Source: Lytechinus variegatus (taxonomy: Eukaryota > Echinodermata > Echinoidea > Temnopleuroida > Toxopneustidae). Taken from it: a DNA stretch of 64,000 bases. Positions 36,917 to 61,859 of the stretch are shown here, one piece after another. The notes beneath the pieces are model-generated. The model worked only from the letters and a program-made list of their open reading frames with translations, was not told the origin of the DNA and made no database searches. The stretch lies in assembly GCF_018143015.1 (NCBI RefSeq), contig NC_054756.1:29405440-29469439 (forward strand), in the 5' to 3' direction. Every line of letters starts with the position of its first letter. Position 1 is the stretch's first letter. Both the position numbers and the translations under genes were made by a program.

Positions 36917-37135
36917 CTGGACTCTGTACAGACACATTTGCAATTTTTCGTCAGCTCCGAGTCTTAGGATGGTCTCCTGTCGACAAAGACCTCTCAGCTG
37001 TTCATTGTGATTTGACGGGTATTTTCAATAGATTTACTACGTTCTGGAATGCGTCCCGATGCAATTGCAAAATCTCGTCATAATCCCCAATGGTGAATCA
37101 CATTCATTCACAGTAGAATAACCAGGGGAGCGTTT

Positions 37136-37282
37136 CATTAACATTTTCGTCCGACAAGTTGTCAGGTCTGGCAACTTTCCTTGATTGTGATTGGCTGAAA
37201 GGCACTGTTACCATAGTAACTGTCGGATAAAACAGTTATTGTCGGATAAAACGTCTGACAAGTCCTTTCATGAAACGCTCCC
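37136..37282. mobile_element. Intact MITE with GGGAGCGTTTCAT ends, CAG target duplication
   Basis: CAG flanks both ends (37133-37135, 37283-37285). It has GGGAGCGTTTCATTAACATT, CCGACAAGTTGTCAGG, GTTACCATAGTAAC and ATGAAACGCTCCC. It is the uninterrupted version of 36615-36916. Confidence 0.85.
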
Positions 37283-37285
37283 CAG

Positions 37286-38545
37286 GTGCATTCATAAACC
37301 ACAAGGGAGAGGTACGGTAAGTGCTTGATGACACGACATTTACTCCGGCGACAATTGCTCCAGGCTTTATTTCCTCTAAGATATAGGCGTGCAAAACTGT
37401 TTTATGTTAGGCCTTGGGTTGAGATATAAGGTATAATGTTAAACCCAGGATTGCAGTTGGCTATTCCATTAGTGTGTTGACTTTACAGCAGAGCAATTGT
37501 CGCCAGAGAAAATGTCATTTCAGTGACTCGCCCCCACCCCCTCCCCCTGTCTGTCCTTCTCTCTCTTTCACATTTACATTATTTTGAATACCTCGTTGTT
37601 ACTATGCTATGTTTGTGTTGTATTATTATTTTTTCTTATGCTTCTTTGTTTTTGATGATGATCCTCAAATTTCAGGATTTTATATCAATAAACTTTTGAA
37701 TTTGAATGTACATTTCCTTAACCAATGACCCTCCCTTTCTCCTTTCTTCTCATTGTGCAGCTCGTTATTTTGACAGTTCTATAAATTTCGAAGATTTATC
37801 ATTTCGCCTTACGAACCTCCGGACCAATGCTGAAGAATATTTTTTTTCATATACTATTTGCATGTTTCTGAGTATACCCCTATCATTTAGGCCTAATTAA
37901 GGAAAAGATTACGTCATTGTTTCCTTAATTGAATAACAAGAGTATGCTCAGTGGTCTCCCTTTTCAATCTATGTTCTTCTTATTTTTCTCTCTCCACATT
38001 TCCTCCTTTCCTCTTTACATCTCCCTTTCACCACTTGAACACCTAGCCCCTCCTGCCCCCACCTAGCACCGTCCCTGCATTTGACATTCGTCGGGGTACG
38101 ACCCCTCCCCGTGAAAATCAACTCGTGACTTTTACCTAACTTAGTCCGGGGTTACAACTTCAGTATGAAACGAAATCAACAGTTCCGGAGATCTGAGCAC
38201 CTCTTCACAAAGTGACGTGTAAATGAAGCACGTACGCTTCTAAAATCCTATCACCCGATTGGTTGAGTGTAGTTTTCCATTGAAAATACTTTGAACAGAC
38301 GCTGCGTGGAAGGCTCCCCTGACCTGTGGCGCCTCCCAGCGGAACGGCAAGAGACCTGGCTGAAGATCGTTTCCTCAATAGTGTCTGCCCCTCGTAAAGC
38401 AGTAATAAAATCAACAAATCATTTCTTCCCAATTAGATTATGGTAGCAGGCGTATATTTTGGCTATAATGGTTATCACGGTTAATATGTAGATACAAGTA
38501 TCCCCAATTAAACTAAGTAATTACCATAACGTATCGCCCTGGAGT
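37286..38545. other. Intergenic, no recognised feature
   Basis: The sequence is AT-rich with C/T-rich patches (37530-37570, 37970-38040). An AATAAA at about 37687 follows a TTTTGATGATGATCC stretch of LINE-tail character. No gene is seen. Confidence 0.3.
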
Positions 38546-39056
38546 CCCGGGGGGCACTGGACCAAAAAATAGTGGGGGTGTGCCGCGGGCGAGACAAAAA
38601 AACGGGGGCCTTGGAGCGGGTTTATTGGAAAAAGGAGGGTCTTCGGAACGGGCTTCGGAACTACAAATGTTTGTGAAAATGAGGGTCCTTGGAACGGATC
38701 GCCAGCGTGACTGTGAGCGTGTATGCATCCCTATTGAACGGTCATGCAGCTAGCGCGGCCCCCGCCGGGTGAGCTCTGCGGACGCTTTTCACCAAAATTG
38801 CGGCTCATTGTAGCAGATCAATGCGATCGGAACGGCGTAACGAAAAATATGCGAAGCTTTGGAGCGGATTTCTTTCTTCTTTTTTTTCTCAATAAGGAGA
38901 AAATGCTATGCCTTGGAGCGGCTTTCTTTGTTCTTTTTCTCAATAAGACAAAAATGCTATGCCTAATTGGAACGGAAATTTGAGTGTAAAAATGGGGGTC
39001 CCCTCCGTGGCACATACCCACTATGCATTATATACTGAGTGCCCCCCCCCCCCGGG
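38546..39056. mobile_element. Inverted-repeat element with CCCGGGGGGCACT ends
   Basis: The left CCCGGGGGGCACT is matched by AGTGCCCC..C..GGG at the right. Between them TTGGAGCGG / TTGGAACGG and ATGCTATGCC are repeated several times, including two tandem copies near 38870-38970. No transposase is seen. Confidence 0.6.
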
Positions 39057-39168
39057 TTACTCTTCAGCTTGGATGTGATGAAAAGAATATTTTAAAAGGA
39101 AAACCTGAATAATCATCAAATCACGAATGCCTATGTCAGTGAATTTGAAAACCAACTTCATGGTTTAT

Positions 39169-39830
39169 CCCCGGTGGGGTCACTTAGTATGACTTGGGGA
39201 CCGCATGACCGTTACCAAAATCGCGGGAAAAGGGGTCAATTTCACGGAACGTCCGCGGACAGAACACTCCTCGAAGTAGTGAAAATAGGGGTGCTCACCG
39301 TCCTCGATCTGATGGAAATAGGGGTCAGGAAAAAGGGGAGAACGATCACGGGAAGTAAAATCCGTCGCCGAGTTACCAGCCGCAGAGGGCGCGCTCATTA
39401 TGCTCTGTATCTTTACGTGGACAGCTCTACATTTATTTTTTCAAAGAATTCTACTTTCCTTATTTTTCAAGAAAAATAAAGTTCTTTTGGAATATTGTAT
39501 CAGTATGACATGGCTCTTGGTCATCTTTAAGGACTGAGCACTCTGACGCCGGTGTTGCAATTTCCTCTAATGAGGAATGGGTATAAATGCCCTGTCCTTG
39601 AAATATGGTAAATAGGGGTAGGTTTGCGAAATGGGCAAAAGTGTCCTTACAATCTTATAATTAGGGGTGTTTCAAAGTACCATTTTACCGCAATTTTTTC
39701 CTTGTTTTGCGCGAAAATAAGGGGGTAAATTTCACAAAATGTCCTTGAACTTGACTGCAATAGGTGGTTACTTGCATTTGTGGTAACGGTCATACGCGTC
39801 CCCCTCTGCGGGTGAGTAACCACCGGGGGT
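39169..39830. mobile_element. Inverted-repeat element with CCCCGGTGG ends
   Basis: The ends CCCCGGTGGGGTCAC and GTGAGTAACCACCGGGG are inverted. A subterminal GACCGTTACCA / TGGTAACGGTC pair is also inverted. AATAGGGGT phrases repeat inside. Confidence 0.6.
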
Positions 39831-42040
39831 TCATCTCAAGTGACCTTTTACTGCTCAGTTGAGCGCACTTTTGACAGGCTTATAATATTGGGCCCATGAA
39901 ATACTTTTTAGGATCACTTTCATGAATCCGACTATAAAGTGATCAATGGTATGTCATTCGAGATGTAGTGACAATTTCTGAGTTAATTTTATGATATCAA
40001 AGAAGCCTGAAATACGTTTATGTGATACTGTGTAAAAAAAAATAATAATCAAATGCAATTTGGATTTTTTTTTTTGGACGCAAAGAAATTTCCACCTGTT
40101 ATTACTAAAGACAGTATTTCCCGAACAGCAGATGAATTTCAAAAGATAGCATTTCCAATACGTGTTGAACCCTAAGAGACACGGACTGAGTAATAATATG
40201 TAAGTAATGTTTTTCTTGGTTACGCAAAATGACCAACTAGATCTCGCTCTGTTGATGAAAATAGTAATTTCCCTACTACTTTTCTCTCTATTTCTCTCCT
40301 TTTCTTTTTTTTCTTTTCTTTGTCCTCCCCCTTAATTCCTCTCTCTTTCTCCCTTTTGGTACATTTCTCCCCTCTATTTTATCTTTCTCTCCTTTCCCTT
40401 TCCTTTTTAATTTCCCTCCCTTTTCCCTTCTCCTATTTCTCTCTTTTCCCATCTTTCTTTACTTTGTCCTAGCGACCCTCATCTACTATTATGACTGGTG
40501 ACCCTCATCTACTTTTATGACTAGCAACCCTCATCTACTGTTATGACTAGCAACCCTCATCCACTATTATGACTTGCGACCCTCTTCTATATATTATGGC
40601 TGGCGAACCTCTTTTTCTATTATGACTGGCGACCCTCATCGTTTATTATGACTATGAACATATAAGGGTCTATGAACATAGACCCTTATGAAAAGCGACC
40701 CTTCTGACTTTTATGACCAGCGGTCCTTATGATTAGTGGGTATAATGACCAGTGGTCCTTATGACTAGCGGGTGGACCCCCTGTCAACATGGATGAGACC
40801 GAGTGTGATATCAACGAAGTGGCTGTTAACCAACGTGATCACCATGATCACAGTATTCTGAAGTCTAGTTTATCTTAAACCTAGGTCTAGCTCTGTGCTA
40901 AAATTATGGGAAGCCAAAGTGTCAAATCTTTTATTAAGTTATACGTTTCTTGTGTTTACTGTGCTCTTTCCTGGTTCATCGATGGTGAAGACGGTCATCT
41001 ATTCATACTTGCTAGATAATTATGAATGATTTGAGAGCCAAATGAGTTGAAATTTGATATCTCTACTGTTAGTGATTTATGTAACAATTGGCTATCCATA
41101 CTTAAACCACAACTTTAAACCTGAGTTTAAGTTAAATCCGAGTTCAGAATACAGGCCGATGATCCTTTAATTTTTTATAAACATTTGAATTGAAGACAAT
41201 GTTTATCATAGCTTTAACTCTTTAAGAAAATCTAAGCTGTAATCTGAGCTGTGGTTTCCTATTTCTGTTAACCTGTATATGTAATGTGTTGTAAAATTGT
41301 GCCTTTGGAAATATTAAAGATATTTTTGAATCTTTTTAGTACTTAGAGAAAAGGTGATGGGAAACCCAGGTTTATTCTATATACTACATGACTTTTGTAA
41401 CATTGAATTACAATCAAGAATATCGTGATTAGATAATTATCCAGTCACAGATAATTTGAAGTGTCAACACGAATTTGATTTTTTTTTCTTCCTGGGATAT
41501 TTTAAATTCATATGAACAACATTAAACACAACCCATATAAAATAATTTGCAAGGCTTGCCAAAAGAGATATTTGCAAATTTGAATGTTTTCATTTTGTTT
41601 TAAATCTATAGAACCTTTAAATCATTGGTATAGAATCCTCATCAATTGGATTAGTTTGTTCTGAGAGTGTAGATGCAAACATAATACATATACAACGCTC
41701 ACTATTCATAATATTTTTAATAAATAAAAAGTATTTACAGAATAATGGCATATACGTAAAATTATCGTACTACATCTGTATTTCAAGGCACATAGCGGAA
41801 TGGCTTATTTTTCACAATATAAAGCTATAATCATATATTACATTAACTAATACTACTTCCTATTTGGTACATTAAACCTTTTAACTGTTGGAACATACTC
41901 ATCGAATGATGAAGAGCTGGTTCCGACGATTTTCAGTCGTTTTCTGTTGCATTTCACTATAAAAATACCATTTTAGATTAAAATGGGTCACTTTGCACTG
42001 GCGGGTTTGGTGTTGGGGCTGCAACCCTTGCCTCTATAAA
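39831..42040. other. AT-rich intergenic sequence
   Basis: Apart from a C/T-rich patch (40270-40470) and the minisatellite at 40470-40770, nothing is recognised. The large stretch 40800-42000 has no coding-like frame. Confidence 0.3.
40470..40770. repeat. Minisatellite, unit about 28-30 bp
   Basis: At least seven units of GCGACCCTCATCTACTATTA plus TGACTGG are clear, followed by decayed units in which the phrase ACTAGCGG / CCTTATGA takes over. Confidence 0.8.
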
Positions 42041-42461
42041 GGCGACCGCACACCTTACGACTGGTCTAAGTCCCGATTTCAGAAAAAAATGTAGTAGAAT
42101 TTCATGCTACCATTGAGACTTGGAATATCTTACTGTGTAATGTTCTAAATCATCTTACGAATACCTATGTTCAAATATGTGACTATGCTATCATCCTTTT
42201 TAGAATAAAAGCAAATGTAATATCTAGTCGTAATGACGTCATAGCAGTCGTACGATTGGCTACGATTTGAAACTAATTTGACCTTTACTCCGAAATAAAG
42301 GCTTGCAATCTTTCAAAATGGTTATATTAGTATATTAGTATTATTTCAATTAATTTTAACCTCAAATAAAATTATATGTTCCATTCACATTTTCAGAAAA
42401 TGAGCAAAATACGATTTGTTCCAAAATCGGATCACGAACAGTCGAAAGGTGTGCGGTGGCC
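42041..42461. mobile_element. Second copy of the GGCCACCGCACACC MITE, inverted
   Basis: It begins GGCGACCGCACACCTTACGA and ends with the complement of GGCCACCGCACACC, followed by TTAA (TAAA at the left). It is about 420 bp, like 30337-30755, but reversed. Confidence 0.78.
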
Positions 42462-42783
42462 TTAAGTCAAACAAGTGAAATATTTTATCCTTCATTTCCA
42501 TTAAATTGTAAATTTTACTTTTTAACAATGTAATGAATTGCAAAATTATTCAATCACAAATTTGTCATATTTTAGCTTAGTCACTTCGCTCGCAAATTTT
42601 CGAAAATAATATACCGTATCCAAGACTCACATTTTCCAAATGTTGCATTTACCACTTTAAATGGTTCGATCCAACACTTCAATTGTTGGATTCAGCTTAA
42701 TGCAATGTCAGATATAACACTTTGAAAAGATTGCTACTCCTCCAATCTTTCTATTGCTGATCTAACATTTCACTTTTTAGTGT

Positions 42784-43012
42784 GAAGCGTTTCATCAACA
42801 TTTGTTGTCTATCAATGATTTCGACTGACCGAGAGGCACTGCTACTGCTATATCTGTCGGATAAAACAACACACGAGTCTTTTTGTGATACACCCCCTAA
42901 TGCTCGTTGCATAAAAAGTTATAATCAAACGCAACTTAATATTCAACCAATCAGAATCCGTCATGTTACGACCTAAACTGACTATATATTTTTTTTGTTG
43001 CGTTTAAACTAA
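42784..43012. mobile_element. Decayed CWG-type MITE pair
   Basis: GCGTTTCATCAACATTTGTTG and ACCGAGAGGCACTG..CTGTCGGATAAAAC match the GGGAGCGTTTCAT family. From 42900 GCTCGTTGCATAAAAAGTT..CAATCAGAATCCG and GTTGCGTTTAAAC match the GGGCCCGTTGC family. Confidence 0.5.
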
Positions 43013-43237
43013 ACCCATTCATCTTCCGTTGTTTTTAGTGTATACCAAGCATGCTTGATTCCTACTAACTCTTAAAAAAAAACACGGTTTGTCAACATGC
43101 AATGACTAATGGCAAGACTATAACAGAACTAAGATTTAATTTTCTTCACCACAAAACCGTATACTGAAATCTAACTAAGACCACTGATAGAAAGTTGCGA
43201 ATGATCAGACTGTCTTTATTGTGATTAAGCATGTTAA

Positions 43238-43822
43238 AGGGATGGTCTGGGCTGAAAATATTTATATCTTAATACATAAAGTAGAATTCACTGAGCAACA
43301 TGCTGAAAATTTCATCAAAATCGGATAACAAATAATAAAGTTACTGAAGTTTAAAATTTAGCAATATTTTGTGAAAACAGTCGTCATGAATATTCATTAG
43401 GTGGGCTGATGATGTCACTTCTCCACTTTCCGTTTTCTTATGTTATTACATAAAAATCATGTATCTTTATAAATTATTTCATATTTGTGTGAATAATATG
43501 TCTCCCTTATAATGAAATAAGTTGCAGCAATAAATATCTAATGCACTAAATCAGTTGTCAATCCAATTTTTCTAGTTCTTGGAGGAAAAAAATTGAATAA
43601 ACCTAATTTCATATAATAAAATACAAAGAACAAGTGGAGATGTGACATCATCAGCACAACTAATGAATATTCACGACGACTGTTTTCACAAAATATTGCT
43701 AAACTTCAAAATTCAATAACTTTGTTATTTATTATCCGATTTTGATGAAATTTTCGGCATTATGCTCAGTGAATTCTACTCTATTTATTAAGCTAGAAAT
43801 ACTTTCGGCCCGGACCATCCCT
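43238..43822. mobile_element. MITE, 585 bp, TTAA target duplication (AGGGATGGTC family)
   Basis: TTAA lies at 43234-43237 and 43823-43826. The ends are AGGGATGGTCTGGGC and GGACCATCCCT. Long inverted arms include CAGTCGTCATGAATATTCAT and CTGATGATGTCAC. The AGGG start with TTAA fits Kolobok- or piggyBac-driven MITEs. Confidence 0.87.
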
Positions 43823-44248
43823 TTAAGAGGAAGAGATCGGGGATTCTTAAATCAAAGGACTCCAACGTGTTGAAAAATTCACTGCAACCATAAAAGGGTA
43901 TCTAACTTCTTCTTTTCTTCCACTTCTGCATCTTCTCCTCCTTTTTCTTTTAAGTTTTCTGCTTCTTTTGATTCTGGGTTTTTTTTTTTTTGGGGGGGGG
44001 GGGGGGGGTGGGGGAGGAGTCCTCAAGGGGGATTCATTTCTACCCCAGTAGAGCGTTTCATCAACATTTGTTACCTGGCAACTTTTCCTGACTTTGATTG
44101 GCTGAGAAACTATGTTCATATGGAAAATGTCGGAAACTACCATACTCTGTCTGAGAGAAACACCAAGACGGGTAATTCTATGTCCCAAACCATCATTGAA
44201 TACCTCATTAATTTGAAAAAAAAAAGAATGAATCATCATCAAGATCAG

Positions 44249-44395
44249 GGGCCCGTTGTAGGAAGAGTTGAGCTCAATTGCAACTCAAAAAATCTTGCGC
44301 AACTTAATTTTCAGTCAATGAAGCACCCTTATTCAGGACTTGAGCTTGATATTTTGACTTGCGTTTAAACGAAACTCTTTTTCTGCAATGTGCCC
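44249..44395. mobile_element. Older copy of the GGGCCCGTTGC MITE
   Basis: The ends GGGCCCGTTGTAGGAAGAGT and TTTCTGCAATGTGCCC are inverted, flanked by CAG and CTG. A left arm of the GGGAGCGTTTCAT family lies at 44048-44160 just before it. Confidence 0.7.
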
Positions 44396-44539
44396 CTGGG
44401 GTTCAGAAACACTCTTTGGAAGTTTGGAGGAAAAAAAATAGTACTGCAATTTATTCGAAGCATCCGCTGGAAAAATGATTGAGTTGAGGTGTGCACAGGG
44501 TTTAACTACTTCTACACTTCAATGTCAAGTCTTCATTAC

Positions 44540-57984
<13,445 letters not shown>

Positions 57985-58095
57985 GGTATTGGGCGAATTT
58001 GGCATTGGTCGATCTTCGCAGAATTTCTTCGATTCGATACAAGGGATGCTATAAAAGGGAGGCGGATTAGTATATACCACAGAAAGGATGAACAC

Positions 58096-59040
58096 ACACT
58101 TGTTGATTGTGAGGGAGTTCTTTTGAAGAGCCAGATCGATTTGGTATTGATTATTATTTCACAAAGTTAACGTCCCGACAAGCAAGTAGCTGTAGCAGGT
58201 AGCAGCCGCTGTTACTGCACGTCTATACCAGGGGGATAAAAATAACATGTATCGGAGATTTTGTTTAGCTGAGCATGGCTGCCAACTCTTAAACTGACTT
58301 GAATTTTGAATTGAATCATTAATTTTATTCGCATCCACAAGTGTGGAAATTTGTTCTTCACTGGATATTCAAACTTGCAATGCACAAAAGATTGAAATTT
58401 GAGCCTGGGTGACTGAAACTAGAACAGAAGGGGCGAATGTGCCAATGTGAGAACAAAAAATCGCAGGTTGATATTATATGATAGCTTCAAATGCTCCCCC
58501 CCCCCTTTATCTTGTATGGGAAAAAATCACAATTGTTGGTGAGTGCTTACGGTAATTCTTTTCCATACGCAATTCTTAATTTCGTGTTTGTTTGTTTGTT
58601 TTGGAAGGGAGAGGGGCACGTACGTCTACCTCTCTGTGCCCACCTTCTTACACACACACATATACACGCACACACATTTCATGATATCTACAAATGTATC
58701 TTTATTGAATTTTACACATTCTGTTGTTATAAGACAGACATAAAAAGAATCAAGTTGTTTGGTTGTTGTTTTTTCCGAGGGACTTGGTTTTGTATAACGG
58801 ATAGACGCCCTCTCTCGGGCAGACACTACCAGCATCGATTATGAGCCTGTGATATTAATAATTGCCATCTGCTGGTGTTTATATAATTTCATATTTACCT
58901 TGTACCGATATACCAACAAAAGTTTGTGGTTAAAATATTTGATAGACAAGAGAAAGGGTGAGAGAAAGAGGGGAGGGGGACGAGGGGGTGAGAATGATTA
59001 GAAGAGAAGGTGGATGTCTCCAAAATCTTGCCCTGGTGCG
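58096..59040. other. Flank upstream of FAM151
   Basis: It presumably contains the FAM151 5' UTR and promoter; no motif is clear. Low-complexity C run at 58496 and a CA repeat at 58650. Confidence 0.3.
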
Positions 59041-59795
59041 GCACGACGAAACTACTCATCAACAGTACAAGGTCTCAAAAAAACTTATATTAATATAACA
59101 GATGTTAGTGACCACCTATCCCACTTTCTCATGATTCAAAGGTTTGTAATCACCAATAATTCAATGTCATCTGGAATTGCCATGCAGCTAGTTTTGAAAT
59201 TTTTTGTCAATCAAGAGAGTTGTCAAATTTGTAATAAAAAGACGAAGAAAATAGAATGAATAAGATAAAATTCAAACAATAAAAAGGTGAGTGAGTTCAT
59301 TTTGTTTATTTATTTATCATTGACATCATTGACTGTCTCATTTGCATTCAAAGGGGAAGTTCACCCTGACATATAGTTTATTGCAGAAAATAGCAGATCA
59401 AATAATAAACAAATATTTCCAATGGTTTGAGAAAACAGAAAAATCCATCAAAGAATGACAAAGTTGTAAGAGTTATTCGATTTGTGGCATCATATTCGAG
59501 CAGCTTAAATCCGACATACCGTACGGTTGAAATGAATGAAATGAAATTTGCTCAGAAAGTTGAAAATTATTTTGTACCTTTAGTATAACAATAGACAAAT
59601 GATTTCACATCCGGTCCTTTAAGACAAACTTTTCTTCAGGGTGAACTTCCGCTTTAATCATAAGTGAAATGTCGAGATGTCTTTAATTTCTTATTTGAAA
59701 CTAACTTACTTTTTTCTCTGCATTATGCTTATTTTCGTTTTCTCTATATTGATTCCTGCAACAATTTGATATGGGATGGACCTGACCTTTACTAT
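59041..59795. mobile_element. Decayed AAGTCCACCCC-family MITE interrupted by a second MITE
   Basis: 59280-59350 (GTGAGTGAG..CATTGACTGTCTCATTTGCA) and 59740-59790 (TTTTCTCTATATTGATTCCT.., GGGATGGACCTGACCTTTA) match the right arm of 20548-21148. About 59355-59655 is a separate element with GGGGAAGTTCACCCTGA and TCAGGGTGAACTTCC ends. Confidence 0.6.
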
Positions 59796-59957
59796 GGTTT
59801 GGAAAAAATAAACTCCGTTCTGAAGACAATCCCTCTCCCCCCCCCCTTCCATCTCCCTCACTCTTCATTTTCTCAACCCTGTGTTTTTTTTCAAGTTTTC
59901 ATTTTGTGGTTACGTATACTAGTTTTTGACAGTCGCGCCTTTTACACACTTAAAATA

Positions 59958-60681
59958 AACCCCTCAAAAAAAGTTCCGCAACTCAAGTTTGAGTGCTAAT
60001 AAATTTGCCATCATCATATGTAAAAGTTGTATCATTGGAAAGTATGATTATTCCTCTTTACGATCATGTGTCATTTGTAATGATAGTGTTATCATGAAAT
60101 ACACAGACGTGATAAATATGCAGCAATGTAAGAAATGAAATGTTGCAAAAATTCGTTGCCATGTCATGTTTGAGTTCTGCAACTCAAACTGCAAGTTTGA
60201 GTGCTAATAAGTTTCTTATTGTGCTATCATCATGTGTAAAAGTGATATCTTTAGAAAGCATGATTATTCTTCTTTACAATCATGTGTCATTTGTAATGCC
60301 AGTGTTATCATGAAATACACAGACATGATAATACGCAGCAATGTTAGACATGAAATGTTGCATACTGCGTCGTTTGCAATAGCGAATTTCCAATTGTTTC
60401 GAGGATGGACCGAGTGCATTCACTGTCACCTGCATGGTGGAAATTCTATAGAGATGGAGAATCTTGTTGGAAATCAATGCATTTTGCAACATTTCACTTC
60501 TGACTTTTCTCGATGTTCAGGGTGATTGCATATTCCATGATTACATAATCACAGCAAATGACATGTCATTGTAAAGACGAATAATTCAGCTTTCCAATGA
60601 TACCAGTTTCATCTTTTATACTTCATTAACCAAAAAGATATCATCCCCAAAACCGAGTTGCAAAACTTTTTTTGAGGGGTT
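59958..60681. mobile_element. MITE, 724 bp, TA target duplication (AACCCCTC ends)
   Basis: The ends are AACCCCTCAAAAAAAGTTCC and AACTTTTTTTGAGGGGTT, with TA on each side. A segment of about 190 bp (GCAACTCAAGTTTGAGTGC, then GGAAAGTATGATTATTCCTC) is directly duplicated inside (59985-60170 and 60180-60370). Confidence 0.78.
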
Positions 60682-60890
60682 TATTTGGCAAAATACTGTC
60701 AACTATGTTGGGTATATTCTGGGCAATTATTATCCAATTGAGGAAATTTATTACCGAATTATTAGTGTTTATTTCCCAATTTGGGCAGATTTCAACCAAT
60801 AGTTGTGAGGACAGTGTGTTGCCCAGGGTTGATTAAGAGTTGGACATTTTTTGCCCAACTTTTTTCATGAGTGCAAGCTTTTTTACCAAC
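60682..60890. repeat. Remnant with TTGGGCAA/TTGCCCAA motifs
   Basis: GTTGGGTATATTCTGGGCAA and TTTGCCCAACTTTTTTCAT are inverted. It is probably an old copy of the TTGGGTAA MITE group. Confidence 0.45.
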
Positions 60891-60897
60891 CTGCATA

Positions 60898-60988
60898 GGC
60901 GGCGGAAGCGGGGGGGGACGGGGGGGACGTGTCCCCCCCTAAATTTTAGGTGGGGGGGACGGTCCCCCCCTAAATTTTGTTTTGATAA

Positions 60989-61039
<51 letters not shown>

Positions 61040-61252
61040 TGTCAATTTTTTTTCCTGCGTCCCCCCCTAAATTCACGTGGACCCACTTGACACGTGTGTT
61101 GTCCCCCCCTAAAATTTAGGTTGATGACCTTTTTTTTTTTTTTTTTTTTTTTTTGCTTCTCAAAAATTTTTGGGGCGCTTGTCCTATTTTTTACATGTGT
61201 CCATCCCAAAATTTCAGGTGGACACCCCCTAAATTTATTGGCTTCCGCCGCC
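60898..61252. mobile_element. Inverted-repeat element with GGCGGCGGAAGC ends, poly-T tracts
   Basis: The ends are GGCGGCGGAAGCGGGG and GGCTTCCGCCGCC. Inside are repeated CCCCCCTAAATTTTAGG palindromes and two T runs (about 50 and 25). Fragments of the family lie at 24570-24740 and 50795-51040. Confidence 0.7.
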
Positions 61253-61321
61253 AATGCCAACCTGTCCATATAAATACCAGGCAACCTCCAGACGGCTACA
61301 CTCTTTGTTGTCAGCTCCAAA

Positions 61322-61450
61322 AGCTCACCCGACCATATGCATCTAGCTTGTGTAGTTAAGCTCTTACGACCATATGCATCTGAATCCTGTAGTTAAGCTC
61401 TCTCGACCATAGGTATGGGTTTCTCTGTAGTTAAACTCCTACGACCATAC
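61322..61450. repeat. Tandem repeat, unit about 45 bp
   Basis: Three or four units carry CGACCATATGCATCT and TGTAGTTAAGCTCT. A further pair lies at 61797-61860. Confidence 0.7.
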
Positions 61451-61496
61451 CCTTGGAGTCTGTTAATTTCCTCCGTCGTCTGCTTATGACCAGCTA

Positions 61497-61795
61497 CTAC
61501 GTCTGTTCAGTACAGCAACCACGTCTGCTCCGTACTGCAACCACGTCTGAATTCCGTACTGCAACCACGTCTGTTCAGTACGCGACCACGTCTGAGTCCG
61601 TACTGCAACCACTGACATCTGTTCAGTACTGCAACCACGTCTGTTCAGTACCACGACCACGTCTGAGTCCGTACTGCAACCACTGACATCTGTTCAGTAC
61701 TGCAACCAAGCACGTCTGATTCCGTACTGCAGCCACGTCTGTTCAGTACCGCAACCGGGAACATCTGTTCAGTACCTGAAACTACGTCTGGTTCT
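61497..61795. repeat. Minisatellite, unit about 22 bp
   Basis: About 13 units alternate CAACCACGTCTGTTCAGTAC and CGTCTGAGTCCGTACTG types. A larger period of about 100 bp is marked by CAACCACTGACATCTGTTCA. Confidence 0.85.
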
Positions 61796-61859
61796 TCGAT
61801 CATATGTATGGGTCCTTCTGCAGTCAGGCTCCCACGACCATACCCATTGGCTCTGCTCT

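Larger units (their letters stand above)
36498..37070. mobile_element. Outer inverted-repeat element of a three-level nest
   Basis: The left arm GACGCATTCTGGAAC..AGAATCTATTG and the right-arm complement (GACGCATTCCAGAACGTAGT) are inverted. It is interrupted by the MITE 36615-36916. Related sequence lies at 22755-23115. Confidence 0.6.

Noticed and set aside
38513-39479. Several frames of 67-101 codons
   Set aside because: They lie inside inverted-repeat elements and reflect their repeated phrases rather than conserved proteins.
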